A stretch of 64,000 bases of DNA. It comes from Hortaea werneckii. Its lineage: Eukaryota; Ascomycota; Dothideomycetes; Mycosphaerellales; Teratosphaeriaceae. Of the stretch, positions 28,470 to 40,349 are shown one piece after another (within the stretch, counting starts at the first letter, position 1; each line of letters opens with the position of its first letter). The stretch covers positions 587,267 through 651,266 of the forward strand of contig JBAOKB010000182.1 in NCBI GenBank assembly GCA_037044905.1, in the 5' to 3' direction. The translations under genes and the position numbers were made by a program. The notes below the pieces were generated by a model that did no database searches, was not told the origin of the DNA, and saw nothing but the letters and a program-made list of their open reading frames with translations.

Positions 28470-30709
28470 TTAGGACAGCCCATTGCCATTCACAACCGTA
28501 GGCGTCGCGGTCCCACTCCCAGCAGCAGCGGGTGAAGCGGAATCGCCTTGCTTATTAGTCCCCTTCTGCTTCAGGGTAAGCGGGAAAGGATAGGTCTCTT
28601 CTTCTTCCTGTATTGGAGAATAAGTGTGGTCAGTAAGAGTAATCCCCTGGGAGAAAGAAGATATAAAAGGGGGGAAAGTAAAAGACATACCTCCTCAGGC
28701 AACTTCCAAGCAATATAATCCTCAGTACTCAACCCCTCCCTCCCCTCCTGCAACGAAGCGAAATCCCCCGGCGTCATCATGCCGCTCCTTTCACGCGGAG
28801 AACCAGGCGCAGAAAGCGGGCGGGTAATCTTCAGCCCCTCCGTCCCATCGAAGAAGCCCGGCTCACCCTCACCATCGTCGGCGAAGGAATCCGGATAGGC
28901 GCGGCGCAAGGCGAGCTGGCGCGCTTTGACGTACTCCATGCCCATGCGTTTCCAGTCCAGCAGGTCGCTCAGGCGCTCGGTGCGGTTGCGCTGGTTGATG
29001 CGCTGGCGCTTGGATTTCTGGGTGAAGTCGAACATGTACTCGCTGAGCTGGTTGACGGACTCGTCGATGGCCTTCATGCGGCGGTCGACGATGTAGATGC
29101 CGTAGTCCGACGCGTTCTCGATCAGCTCTTCCATGTAGCAGCCGAAGCCGGAGAGGTTGGTGGTGATGGAGGGCACGCCCATGACGGTGCATTCGGCGGG
29201 CGTGTACCCCCACGGTTCATAGTAGGAGCTGAAGATGCCCATGTGCGTGCCCCGGACGAAGTCGTCGTAGTCGATGGGCAGGACGGGGTTGCCGGAGCTG
29301 AGGAATTCCGGGTGGAAGACGACTTTGACGCGGTCCGAAGGGTGGTTAAAGAGTTGGCAGCGACGGAGTTGGTTCAGGACGGGGTCTTCGGAGTCGTTGA
29401 TCATGTTGTGCGTGACGATGGGCGGCAGGGTATGTCGCTTCATGGCGAATAGTCGGCGGCGGAGCATGATCTTGTCTTGGGCGGAGAGGAGATCCTTCTC
29501 GTCTGGTGGGTCCTGTCCCTCATGCCATGACAACGACTTATCGAACAGCTTCTTGCTGACGTTGCGTTCGATATGGCCAATGGTATCCTTTAGTGATTTG
29601 ATGACTGCTTGACCCTTGAGTGCCTCGACAGCCAGAGAAGTCGTTTGGGCTGGCATGATGATAAAGGCAACCACAGTCATGTCAGTGCCTGCGCTCTTCA
29701 TCCGGTGGTTCAGCCGCGCAAGAGACTCGATAAACATATCCACGCCTTTGTTCCTGTATTCATATCTACCAGCGGTGAAGAAGTAAAGGGTCTTCTCGGG
29801 ATCGAAATCGTTGTGTCCATAGAAGTGTCCGCGGATAAAGTCGGTGATCTTTTCCTTATTGACCTGGTGCAGATTCTGGAACTCGTGTGTTGCGCTGAAC
29901 TTCTTGACATTGAGACCATTGGGAAGGACACCATCCGGCTTCCGCTTGAGGAGGTGCTCGCTCTCGTAGGCCGTAATATGGCTGACGGTGGTAAACACAT
30001 CACAGCTATGAGCCGCCCCACGTTCTATGCAGTAGCGGTGGTAGATGCCGCGCTTGCCGGCCTCAGCATCAACATCGAAGTATTGCAGGTTGTTGTAGAA
30101 GTCAACGGAGCCCGCACAGAGGTAGCGGCCGAGCAAGGTGGCGTGGGTGGTGAAAATGGTGGTCACGTCAATCTTCCGTTTCCTGCAGAGCGGGAGTGCG
30201 ACACCCGCGAGCCATTCGTGGAACTGGGCAATGATGGCGCGCTCCTTCTCGTGGTAGGCATACTCGCCCAGGAACCATGCGATCAGGTAGCCGAAGACGA
30301 TAGCCTCGTTTGTCTCATGGTCATCAGGCGGAGACGGGATGCCGGCAGTAGACCACAGATCGCCCTTCCACTCATCCAGCTTGTAGTATCCAGTGCCGGT
30401 GTCGAAAAGCAGGACTCGCGGGGCACCGTCAATCAGCCAGCGTCCGTACAGGGTCTTTATGCCCCGGTCATTCATGCTCTTGATGGTAGCTACCAGGGCT
30501 TGATCTTTTGGTACGATCTCTTCCACCTCCACCGCCGCCGAGTTACGATTCAGTGGGCCCAGCAGGGTGTAGCGGGAGCCATATTCGGCGGTGGTGACTT
30601 GTGCCTTGGACTTCAGCACCGAGTAGATGCCGCCGACTCGGTTGGCAACTTCGGTGGCTACCTCGAAGAGAACGTGATTGCGGACATCTCGCCGCGATGT
30701 GTCGGCCAT
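28470..30709 (-). CDS. GSY1: Glycogen synthase (GT3)
   Basis: Two exons: 30709-28691 and 28607-28470; 718 residues. N-terminal NHVLFEVATEVANRVGGIYSV contains the UDP-glucose-binding start of eukaryotic GT3 glycogen synthases. Other marks are KIDVTTIFTTHATLLGRYL, FTTVSHITAYESEHLL, LPNGLNVKKFSA, FTAGRYEYRNKGVDMFIE and the C-terminal catalytic SYYEPWGYTPAECTVMGVPS. The Arg-rich RRRLFAMKRH segment corresponds to the glucose-6-phosphate regulatory region, and Ser-rich SAPGSPRERS lies where inhibitory phosphosites normally sit. The 83-nt intron (GTATGT...ATACAG) is spliced in phase 0 to add a 45-residue tail; without it translation would run into a hydrophobic nonsense end. The enzyme builds alpha-1,4-glucan from UDP-glucose in the cytosol. 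Confidence 0.96.
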
Positions 30710-33602
30710 GGTTGGCGAAGGGTCGTGAGCTGGCGACGGGGAAGCTCTGATGGGCTGCTGTCGTGCAGGAAGGAGACTGGCTATGTCGAGATCTATATGT
30801 ACACGTGCTCAGCTCGATGCCGACTTGCACGTTGGCCGGGATGGTGAAGCTCCACGTGTGGACAGAGAGCTTGAAGTTGGTGGTACAGGACAATGACTGC
30901 TGAGATGTGCAGCGTACCGTCCCGGATGCCGATCGGTATTTTCAGACGCACCTTCTCTTGCACTGTGACTTTGACTCGTGCTCTCGCGCCTGGACTGTAC
31001 CGCACCGCACTCTACCAATGCCGCTTGCCTAGGTAGGTGGGAAGAGCAAGACTTCCGAAGCAGACCTGAGACGGCTGTATTGTCGATCTTTCTCGCTCAC
31101 ACCAACACACCAACGTGAGGACCTGAATTCAATTCACCAACAAGAGTAGAAGAGATGATCAAATTGGAGACGTTGCCTGGTCTGAGGGTATTAGCCGAAA
31201 AGGTGGAAGATGGCTGGCCCTCACAGACCTCCTCAGGTGCGTGCCGGGAAGCAGGCCAGAGCTCTCCCTCCACATTCGCTGGAGCTCGCAAAGCAGCTGG
31301 TTCCCATTGCCCAAATGACGTTGAGCGTCTCCACCTCCGCACCCGGGCTGGGGAGGCGAGGGAGGCTTGCTCTCTTTGGGGACCAAGCCTGACACGCCAA
31401 GATGCGTCTGGCCTTTTGAGCCGCCGCCCGCTGCTGTCTGCGCACCAAGCCCCATCGGCGCCAATTTCGTCGCTACCTGGGCTATATATCGACGGGCGAA
31501 CGCACCGTCTGCTCAATTACGCCCCCCGCATACTAACCTCGCATCTAGACTTAGATCGTTGAGCTTCATCTGGGTCGGCTAGACATGTTCGATTTCCCGC
31601 CCGCGACGAATGAGAACCCCAACGTTGTCCCCTAAAACCAGACCCTTAGAGATGCTAGACAAGTAATGGAGCTCCCGAATTGAGCACAGGACCAACCGGA
31701 CGACTCGCAAGCTTTCTCCAGCTCTCCAGATCTCCGCATCAGACCGGTGGAGCCACCAGATGGCAGCGGCGGCGTGGGAGTGGGCGTTGGCGGGGCGGTG
31801 CGACGACCACCGGCTGACCCAGTCGCCGACAGGATCATTCGGGCCTTTTTTAGCTCGAGTCCACGTGCGGCTAGCGGCCATTGGAGGACCTGAGGTTTTG
31901 GGGGGGCCCCTTCATTCCCCTTCATGACACTACGATAACTTTCTTCTCCCACTTTCTTTCATCCTCGTGACTTGTCGTAGTTTATGGCCGATCTTTCGTA
32001 ATACTTGACCCCGTGCCACGCACACGTCGGTCTCGCACGTGTCCTATGCCCACTCTCGGTTCCAACGGCAGCGATGGCGGGGGCCTTGGCATCGGTTCGT
32101 GCCTCGAGCGTTACCAACCCCCCCGCCATCCATCTTGCATCCATTGGCCTTTTTGCGTCAGTCTTACAGATAGCTACAGTTCATCGGTGCAGTCGCGCCA
32201 TCGTTTGCCGCGGGCATCCAAGTTCGCCTCTAGCTATTACTACTAAAGGGACTGCGGTGCCACGCTGATTCACCTCGTGCGACTGAAGCGATTCGAAGAA
32301 AGAATCGTCACTTTTAGTAGCCCTTGGTCAACTACATCACAACGTTCTTGTGCCGCCTTCGTTACTTGCTATTATCGTACTAATCGGCTGCAAGCGTCTG
32401 CCATTCCATCATAGTCCATCTGATAGGCGAAGAGTACCGGAGCAAGGGAGACCCCGCCAAGTTCGTGTACGGCCTTGCAGCACCGTGGGCTCTCATGTAT
32501 AGTTGCACATGATGTAGGCCAACGTCGCGGTTAGTCGATTGCTTTGCACGGCCGCGCTGTACCACGCTTCATCCGCCCCAGCGCGTGCCGTGGACGTTTC
32601 CCTGTATTATGTCCTCCACACTGATAGTGAAAGACTACCGGGAAGTTGCCCATCATGCGCTTCCTCAAGAAGAACGAAATTGGGAAAAAATCACATTCGG
32701 AAATAGCTTCCATTCCTCTTCATTTTGCCCAGGTGCTCGCAAGCAGATTCCGACGTCATATGCCACGTGAAAAAGGACCTCCCCTATACTATCATCCCCC
32801 TATCGCTCGCTCTTCATCCTTTTCTCCCCCGCCATTCCTTGGACCCTTCTTGGGAATAGGGAGTCACGAGTTATGCCGTACAACGGAATTTCCTTGTATG
32901 CACCCCTCCTTCTGCTCCCCCGCCGCGGATTACGAGCCATGCCTCGACCTGTCATCGCCCTTCGTTCCCCTTTCATGGAGGTACAGGAACAGCGCCATTG
33001 CCTGCATTTCTGGCTTTCTCGAAAGCTTGTTTTTCCTTCTTGGTAGCGAGGACCTTACCTTTTACCTGGCGTAGAATGATGCCGATGGGGTCCGGACAGA
33101 AAGCCTGATTTTCTTTTTCTTTTCTTTGTGGTGTTGATGATGATGATGATGGTGGTGGCCGTGGTACCGTAACGTTACCGGCTTCCCCGTGGAATTCTTG
33201 TTTGCCAAGGATGCGTGTGAGTCTTTAGCGGTGGAAGCGGTGACGGAAGGGAGCCAGACGGTTGGAAAGGATGAGGTGTAGTGTATATATATATAAAGCA
33301 AGGGGAATGTCCAATGTCTTTTTGGTTCCTGTCTAGTTCTGCTCGCCCCTCCTCATTGAAGACGCCTTTCTTGCTTGGGAAACTGGTTTCTGTGTGCCTT
33401 GTATCGATATATCACATACGCGTAAGGCCTGATGGTCGCACATCTCAGCGAGGAGATAGGATGCGCATGAATTTCTAGGGAGCACGATTTCATCAACCGG
33501 CAAACGCCCAAAAGAAAAACCAGGCACGGGACCGGAAACGAAGAGGAGAAAATCGGGAAGAGACAAGCCAGCAAGAGAACACCCTGAAAGAGAACAACAG
33601 CC
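30710..33602. other. 2.9-kb intergenic region between divergent genes
   Basis: Shared upstream region of glycogen synthase (minus) and the secreted-protein gene (plus). Several ORFs of 100-140 codons overlap on both strands around 31.1-31.95 kb but share no family pattern. A GAT/GGT triplet repeat lies at 33134-33157. A TATATATATATAAAG element is at 33284-33297. Its unusual length could mean extensive regulation or an unrecognised non-coding transcript; the sequence alone does not decide. Confidence 0.45.
33284..33297 (+). promoter_or_regulatory. Possible TATA box
   Basis: TATATATATATAAA lies about 305 bases before the ATG of the secreted-protein gene at 33603. It would fit a TATA promoter with a leader of roughly 250 bases or a leader intron; the assignment is inferred from sequence alone. 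Confidence 0.35.
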
Positions 33603-34304
33603 ATGTCAAGGCTCTCGATCTTCTTCTCCCTCAACCTCCTCCTCCTAGCCTCCCTCCTCCCACCACCAACCACCGCCCTCCCCCGTCCCCAAGCCGACGA
33701 CGACCCCTCCCCCTCGCCCGCAACAACCCTAACCCTCACCGCAACCTCAACAACGACCCTATGCCCAACCTCAGCCGGGGCCGCTCCAACATCTTTCCCA
33801 TCCTCCTCCACCTCCGTCCCACTCATCCAACCCCCCACCCGCTCCCCCGGACCCCCCTACCCCCTCACGCCAGCCCCAACATCCCTCGACCCCACGACGC
33901 CCTCCGCCTCCACTTCCCCCTCCACCGCCGGTGCCGTCGGTCCCCCCTTCCCAACCAACACAACCCTCTCCCTCTACCAAGGCCGCCGCTGCCAGTACCG
34001 CGTCGGCAGCTCCCCGATCTCCTCCAGCGAGTGCCAGGCTTTCCGCACCGAGTGGGTCGGCGTCCCGCGCGATGCGACTAGGAACTGTACGTTCGCTGTT
34101 TGGTTGGGGGACGATTTCTGTGGGTCTGGTGGCGGTGGTGGCGAGGTGAGGAGTACGTTTGTGGAGAGTTTGGAGGGCGCGAGGGATGGGCAGGAGGAGG
34201 GGGATGAGGGTGGGGAGATGGAGGGCGATGAGGAGGTTTGTGTTTATGTGGGTGTTTTGCAGCCGGGGGTTTATCAAGGGAGTGGGGTTTGGACTTGTGG
34301 GTAG
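33603..34304 (+). CDS. Small secreted Pro/Ser/Thr-rich, Cys-containing protein
   Basis: Single ORF of 233 residues, ATG in GCC-ATG context, with a clear signal peptide (MSRLSIFFSLNLLLLASLLP...). Residues ~30-120 are a Pro/Ser/Thr linker likely to be O-glycosylated. The C-terminal ~110 residues hold the Cys residues (RRCQYRV, SSECQAF, RNCTFAVW, DDFCGS, EVCVYVG, VWTCG), suggesting a small disulfide-bonded domain. I do not recognise the family; effector-like or wall-associated roles are possible. The coding strand is intensely C-rich up to about 34080 and then intensely G-rich to beyond the stop, a sharp skew switch inside the gene. A Gly-rich run (GSGGGGG) marks the switch. Confidence 0.7.
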   Translation: MSRLSIFFSLNLLLLASLLPPPTTALPRPQADDDPSPSPATTLTLTATSTTTLCPTSAGAAPTSFPSSSTSVPLIQPPTRSPGPPYPLTPAPTSLDPTTPSASTSPSTAGAVGPPFPTNTTLSLYQGRRCQYRVGSSPISSSECQAFRTEWVGVPRDATRNCTFAVWLGDDFCGSGGGGGEVRSTFVESLEGARDGQEEGDEGGEMEGDEEVCVYVGVLQPGVYQGSGVWTCG

Positions 34305-35339
34305 AGGGGGAGAGAGGGATTGGGAGGGGGATGGTTTGTGAGGACAGTGGACTTGTGGGAGGGGTGTGGGATTTGGGAGTCTTTTGGTTTTGGAATGAAT
34401 TGGATGTGCCTAGAGACAGGGATTCGAGTGTGGCGATGACAGAAAAGGGGGAAGGCAGCGTAGGAAAGGGAAGGAAAGAAGGGAGAGAGAGAGCAGAGAT
34501 GGGGAGAAGTTGATGATCATGAACCTTTTGTCCATTTCTCCTTCATTCTCCCAGTCGGAGTGTCTTGTATTCTTATACTATCTTGACGATTTGCCACTCC
34601 TGAAAGGGATTAGGCATATGGCTGTGCCCATCCATCTAGCAACATCCTACTTTGATGATAGTGCTATGGCGAGTCGGTCTGAGCCACAATGTGTGTTGAA
34701 ATCACTGTAATCCTGTGCGATGAGTTCGTGTCCAGTGCTGCGTTGCATCCCTTAATTGAAATAACAGGAATGGGCTTACAACGTCAGCGGGGGTGAGAGG
34801 GAGTTGGAAGTTGAATTCAGTGCAGGGTCCAAATCCGGTAAGACCCTCAGAGCACATCCTGGCCCGACCGCGACGTTTTCCTGGTGGCGCCCGCCCCTCA
34901 CTCACTACTACTCACAGCCTCGACTGGCCAAGAAACCCTTCTCCTGTTGATGATTATTGATTTCCAGTAGAAGCTTCACGACCGCAGGTGGAAGTGCTGA
35001 CTGGGTCCATTTACCATCTTCGACCCGGCTCCATCGATTGATCCATCAACCCGATCAATCAAAGCCTCGGCGATTCATTCAGCCGCAAACCAACCAAGCT
35101 AGACCGGCCCAGCTGCCAGTCAAGCAAGAGCATCAGCCACACCCACCCTATCCTGACCCTTCGAATTGGACAACCAACCAACCAACCGGCGGACTTGCGG
35201 CAGACCACCTCACCAATCCGACAGAAGGCAAGACGTGCACACTCCAGTCATCAAGTTGGTCGCGTGATCGGAAATCACGCAGAGACTTGCAAGGCGAGAG
35301 CCGCGCAGAACCAAGGCAGCGACCGCGACAGACGACAAC
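34305..35339. other. Intergenic region and calcineurin leader
   Basis: 3' flank of the secreted-protein gene (G-rich on the plus strand to ~34500) and upstream region of calcineurin. The last 200 bases before the ATG at 35340 are rich in CAACC/CAATC words, including a CCAA tetranucleotide repeat near 35170-35186, and probably form a long 5' leader. No other gene seen. Confidence 0.45.
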
Positions 35340-37232
35340 ATGGACGGGCAAGAGGCCCAGTACGCGGACAACGCCATGCGGGCGATCCGTGAGAAGAAGC
35401 AGCTGCCGGAGATTGATTTCACCCTGCATACCATGGAGGATGGGAGCACCGTGAGCACGCAGGAGCGAGTGTGCAAAGGCATGTCCCCGACAATCCAAGC
35501 AGAAAGATGATGCTTGGGAAGATGTGAGCGAGATTAGTTGGCGAGCGCATGCTAACAGGAGATGCTGGCAGATGTCCAAGCCCCCGCCTTCAACACCCCG
35601 ACCCAAGACCAGATCACATCCCCCCTCGACCGCTCTAAGCCCAATCTCCAGTTCCTCAAGCAGCATCTGTACCGCGAAGGCCGCCTGACTGAAGAGCAAG
35701 CGCTGTGGATCATCAACGGCGGCGAGGAGGTCCTGCGCTCCGAGCCCAACATGCTGGAGATGGATGCGCCCATCACCGTGTGTGGCGACATTCACGGCCA
35801 GTACTTCGACCTCATGAAGCTGTTCGAGGTGGGCGGAGATCCGGCAGAGACCCGCTACCTCTTCCTCGGCGACTACGTCGACCGCGGCTACTTCTCCATC
35901 GAGTGCGTCCTCTACCTCTGGGCTCTCAAGATGTGGTATCCCAACACCCTCTGGCTCCTGCGCGGCAACCACGAGTGTCGTCACTTGACCGACTACTTCA
36001 CATTCAAGCTGGAGTGCAAGCACAAATACAGCGAAGCCGTCTACGAAGCCTGCATGAAGTCGTTCTGTGCCCTTCCTCTGGCCGCGGTCATGAACAAGCA
36101 GTTCCTATGCATCCACGGCGGTCTCTCTCCCGAGCTCCACACGCTCGACGACCTCAAGTCGCTCGACCGTTTCCGCGAGCCGCCCACCCACGGTCTGATG
36201 TGCGACATTCTCTGGGCCGACCCGCTGGAAGACTTTGGTCAGGAGAAGACGCAAGATTACTTCCTACACAATCACGTCCGAGGATGCTCCTACTTCTTCT
36301 CCTACCCAGCCGCCTGTGCCTTCCTCGAGAAGAACAACCTCCTCTCTATCATTCGCGCCCACGAAGCCCAAGACGCAGGATATCGCATGTATCGCAAGAC
36401 CCGCACCACCGGCTTCCCCTCCGTCATGACCATCTTCTCCGCCCCCAACTACCTCGACGTCTACAACAACAAGGCCGCCGTGCTCAAGTACGAAAACAAT
36501 GTCATGAACATCCGCCAATTCAACTGCACCCCGCACCCTTACTGGCTCCCCAACTTCATGGACGTCTTCACCTGGAGTCTGCCCTTCGTCGGCGAGAAGA
36601 TCACCGACATGCTCATCGCCATCCTCAACACCTGCAGCAAGGAGGAGCTGGAAGAAGAAACCCCGTCCTCCTCGGGTCCCGCCTCCCCACCCCTCCCGGG
36701 CGGCACCACTTCCGCCGGCGGCAAAGGCACCGAAGGCATGGACCCGGACAGCGTCGAGTTCAAGCGCCGCGCCATCAAGAACAAGATCCTCGCCATCGGC
36801 CGCCTCTCCCGCGTCTTCCAGGTCCTGCGCGAGGAATCCGAACGCGTCACCGAGCTCAAGACGGCCTCGGGCGGCCGTCTCCCCGCCGGTACCCTCATGC
36901 TCGGCGCCGAGGGTATCAAGCAGGCGATCAATTCTTTTGAGGACGCCCGTAAGGTCGACCTCCAGAATGAGCGTCTCCCGCCTAGTCAGGAGGAGGTCCG
37001 GCGTACGAGCGATGCGGCCCGTGATGAGGCGATTCGTCGCGCGACGCGCGAGGCTGAGGGGGATGAGAATTTGCAGCGGGTTGCTCGGAGGATTTCTGTG
37101 TAAGTCTTTTTTTTTTTCCCTTTCCCTTCTTCTTTCGTGGTTTCATGTCCTTTGTTGGGAACGTCAGGCTAACCCGTTTGATTTTTTTTTTCTCTCTACC
37201 ACAGTTCTTCCGGCTCAAGAGGCAAACGATAA
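35340..37232 (+). CDS. CNA1: Calcineurin catalytic subunit A (Ser/Thr phosphatase 2B)
   Basis: Three exons: 35340-35478, 35572-37099 and 37205-37232; 564 residues. The start MDGQEAQYADNAMRAIREKK and PEIDFTLHTMEDGS..ST.ERVCK-DVQAPA match fungal calcineurin A. Metal-binding phosphatase motifs are GDIHGQ (118-123), GDYVDRG (146-152) and RGNHE (177-181). The calcineurin-B-binding helix and the Ca2+/calmodulin-binding segment (KNKILAIGRLSRVFQVLREESE) are present, then an autoinhibitory tail with QVARRIS-like RVARRISVSSGSRGKR. Calcineurin dephosphorylates Crz1-type factors in Ca2+ signalling. The first intron begins with GC (AAAG|GCATGT), not GT: only that position keeps the conserved VCKDVQ junction. 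The second intron (GTAAGT...CCACAG) supplies the last nine residues. It follows the secreted-protein gene on the same strand. Confidence 0.95.
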
Positions 37233-38017
37233 AAGATAGCTACCTTACTTTCACTCCAACAACACGAACAAGAAAATTTTTATTTCTGCCTCCAACTACC
37301 CCTTCTTACTCCTTTTCATTGGGGGATGTCTACGTCGATCTTCCTCTCTTTTCCTTTTTTTTCTGTTCTTTTTTCTTTTTTTTCTTCTTTTTTTGAAACC
37401 TGCACCCTGGTTTCCTCAACGATGAAAATGAAAGGGGGGCAGAGAGGGAAATAGACGAAGTTGATGTTCTTCGCCTGTTTCCCTTAACCATTTTGCTGAC
37501 GTTGTATTATTCCTCCCTTATTTCTTTTTGTCTCTTCTTTTTTTTTTTTTTTTCATTCTTTTTTGGAGCTTATCCTTTCATATCGGCAGGTTCGTCTTTC
37601 TCCACTTTGCCATTCCTGCGACTGAATGTGATGAGAGAGCATGTCTTCAGCTGCGTTCTTCTTTATTGTGTGACAGGTCTGGTGTTCATCAGGGCACTGA
37701 GGCTTTTTTCTCCTTTTTTTTTCCCCTCCTTTCCGCCCCCCTACCTTGTTCCTTTGTTTTTTTTTTTTTTTTTTTTTTTGGTTTGCTCCCCTTGATAGAT
37801 CGATGAGATTGTGGATCTCCAGATCACCTATCTGGTTTTGTTCATCCCCCATTCCCATGGCGAGATCTACCGAATCTCCCCATCTCCCATCCACTATTTG
37901 CTTCTTCATCCCTTCTTATCTCAACCCAACCTTTCTGCCCCCTCCTCTCGCATTTTGCATTTTTCTCGTCCCAACCGCATTTTTGCCGTCCTCTCTCCGG
38001 AAAGGAAACCTCACACA

Positions 38018-38239
38018 ATGATCTCGGAATATACAGCGGTTTTTAGCACGATGATAGCCATTCTCTGGATCCTTTTCGCGATCCGTCGACAGCAGAGGCT
38101 TCAATGCGACCTCCTCTGGCTTCATCATGAGGAGGTCGCGCGGTTGAAACGGGCGATGTTGATGCAGTATGGGCTTTTCCCTGTTGGGTGGATTTATCAC
38201 GGTGGTGGCGATGGTGGTGATGATAGCGATGGTAGATGA
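38018..38239 (+). CDS. Possible small membrane protein (73 aa)
   Basis: ATG in CACACA-ATG context opens a 73-residue ORF: a hydrophobic N-terminal segment (VFSTMIAILWILFAIRR), a basic and charged middle (LLWLHHEEVARLKRAML) and a Gly/Asp-rich tail. The hydrophobic-then-basic layout is that of a small single-pass membrane protein. It lies in gene-poor DNA after pyrimidine tracts, with no recognisable family. It could equally be a chance ORF. Confidence 0.3.
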   Translation: MISEYTAVFSTMIAILWILFAIRRQQRLQCDLLWLHHEEVARLKRAMLMQYGLFPVGWIYHGGGDGGDDSDGR

Positions 38240-38643
38240 GAGGGGATCCAGGTGACTTGGTTGGGAGAGAGGAGGAGATCAAGGGAAGTCTGTTTAGATC
38301 GGATGTTCTTGCTTGGTGGTTCGAGGGAGGGGAAAGCGACGGGAATGTTGGCACCATCTCAATCCGAAGGAATCGAAGAAAATACTGAGCACTGGCGGAA
38401 AAGGGGGGAAACGGGAAGAGAAAGGAGAAATTCAATATCGCTGTGCGCTGAAGCTACTCGGCCATAATCCATCACGCCACGCGAAAAAAGTCGAGACAAG
38501 AAACCTCATCCCAAACTGTCAAGCAAGTACCCCCAACCCTGCGCCTTGCGGCCTCACAAAGCCTACTCGACCGGCTACTCAGCTCCACCTCACATCTCCC
38601 TCTCCCCCCCTAGCATTCTCCATCTCTAGTCCCTCATCCCCCC

Positions 38644-38919
38644 TTACGACGACACCCCAGTCTCGCAACTCAACCCAGCACCCGAAGGCGCACACCTCGT
38701 TGATCCCAACTCCACCGACCTCGACGTCGACGACTTGCCACTAGAAGTCGACATCGGTGACGCGGGCGAAGAACACGCCGAATCATGATCGTCTTCATGG
38801 GGGACACTTTCAAGAACCCGGACACTTCCCCCTAGTTCCCGCAATTTTTCTTGGAGGTTCATGCGGAAGAGGTGCGAGCTGGGCGTGTCGTTGGGGAATT
38901 GGATGAGGAGGGATGGCAT
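38644..38919 (-). CDS. Possible small hypothetical protein (91 aa)
   Basis: The ATG at 38919 sits in an A-rich context (AAAAATGCC) and gives 91 residues: MPSLLIQFPNDTPSSHLFRM, then NLQEKLRELGGSVRVLES and a Ser-rich tail with DDHDSACSSPASP. The N-terminal half looks like an amphipathic folded segment rather than noise. The frame stays open upstream to 39180 but that part has low-complexity composition. No family recognised. Confidence 0.35.
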   Translation of the reverse strand: MPSLLIQFPNDTPSSHLFRMNLQEKLRELGGSVRVLESVPHEDDHDSACSSPASPMSTSSGKSSTSRSVELGSTRCAPSGAGLSCETGVSS

Positions 38920-40349
38920 TTTTGCTGATGAGGGTGGTTTGTTTTCTATTTTCTGGTCTCTGGTCGGTGTGGGAAGGGAAGGGGTTCCCTTGTTCTTGAT
39001 TGATGGATGCTGAGGGAAAGCCTGGGACTTGTTGTCCGTGTCTGATTGGGGTTTAAGAAGACCGATAGTCGCTGAGAATCCTCTCTTATGGTTTGATGAG
39101 GAGTTTGGAAAGATGTTCCCGGGGGTTATGTGAGCGGATTTAATCTGCCTGATCTGGACGTGAAATCGCGCGGTTGACACTTCCAGTAAAGCGGTTGCAG
39201 AATGGAAGGTCTTGTTCGAACGTCTGTCCAGAGAGGTGGCAAAGTATCCGATCCCAGTTTGTCAACGTTCGTCGAATGCGATGACCCAGTCAGTAGCTTG
39301 ACACCGGGACGACCAGTCCTTATATATCTCTTCCCTCGCCCATCCCAAATCCGCAACACAATCCCACGATCGCAGAAGAAACGCAATACCGTGGCTCCCC
39401 TCCACCACCCTCTCCTACTGTCTTCGTTCTTCCTCAGTACGCCTACACATTCTACCAAACCGAACCTAGCGCCAAGCCCCTTTCCCCAAACTCGCTCAAG
39501 CCACAAAACGTGGTTTTGAAGCCACCTCACTAGGGTCGAATGCGTTTCTTTGTTTGATAAAATGCTGTGTGCAGCAGAGCCAGCGGGCAACGAAGCCTGC
39601 ATCATTGGCCCCGTCGTCACCTTAGGACTTTTCTGGCGCCTCTCGCCACTTTCGTTTCCCCCTCATCAAGTCCCATTGGTGAGTAAAAGTCGAACGATGA
39701 TGATTGTTCGTAACTCTGTAGATGGCAGACTCATGACATTGATCACACAGGAGACATCCTTCTTCTCTCTTCTTCCCCCCTCTCTCTCCCCCTTGCCCTC
39801 TTCTGCTGATATAGCTACTACGCCTCCTCGTCGATCCCCCCCAGGCTCAACTTCTCCGCTCCATGGTGCTACTTCGATCAAGCTAGCTGCTCCCCTATAG
39901 CGTGCCCGCCTGTCCTCCGCTGGGACTGACACTGTATGCACTCCAGGCAAGGGCCGGGGGGACAATCGTCGATACACCCGCCTCCATCAACGAAGGTTTC
40001 TGCATGTCTCACCTATCCCACGTGGGAAAGAAGCGAAGGTTGGGTGAGATTCTAGCGCTAGGGGTTATGCGTTGCAAAAGGGGGCTTCTGCGCTATCGAA
40101 GGGCGCTGGTGAAAACGAGACTGATCAACGAGCCGCTAGTGTCACGGCTCGCGTGGTGAACAAAGAGGAGCAATACGCCCACCGCCGCGGACTGCTTGCC
40201 TGGCTTTCTTCGCAAACGACAGGAGTGGGATGTGTGGACCAGGGAGGCACGATGGGGATTCGTAGAGACTCTTCTAGCTTCGCGCTACTGGGCTGACGGG
40301 CCTCTGTACCTCTGTTCTATCTAGACAGAAAGGGGCCTTGAGGCATTGT

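Noticed and set aside
29609..30847. 412-codon plus-strand ORF
   Set aside because: Antisense to the glycogen synthase active-site region; no family pattern of its own.
35705..36940. 411-codon plus-strand ORF in the +1 frame of calcineurin
   Set aside because: Frame-shifted shadow of the calcineurin coding sequence, Arg/His/Pro-rich.
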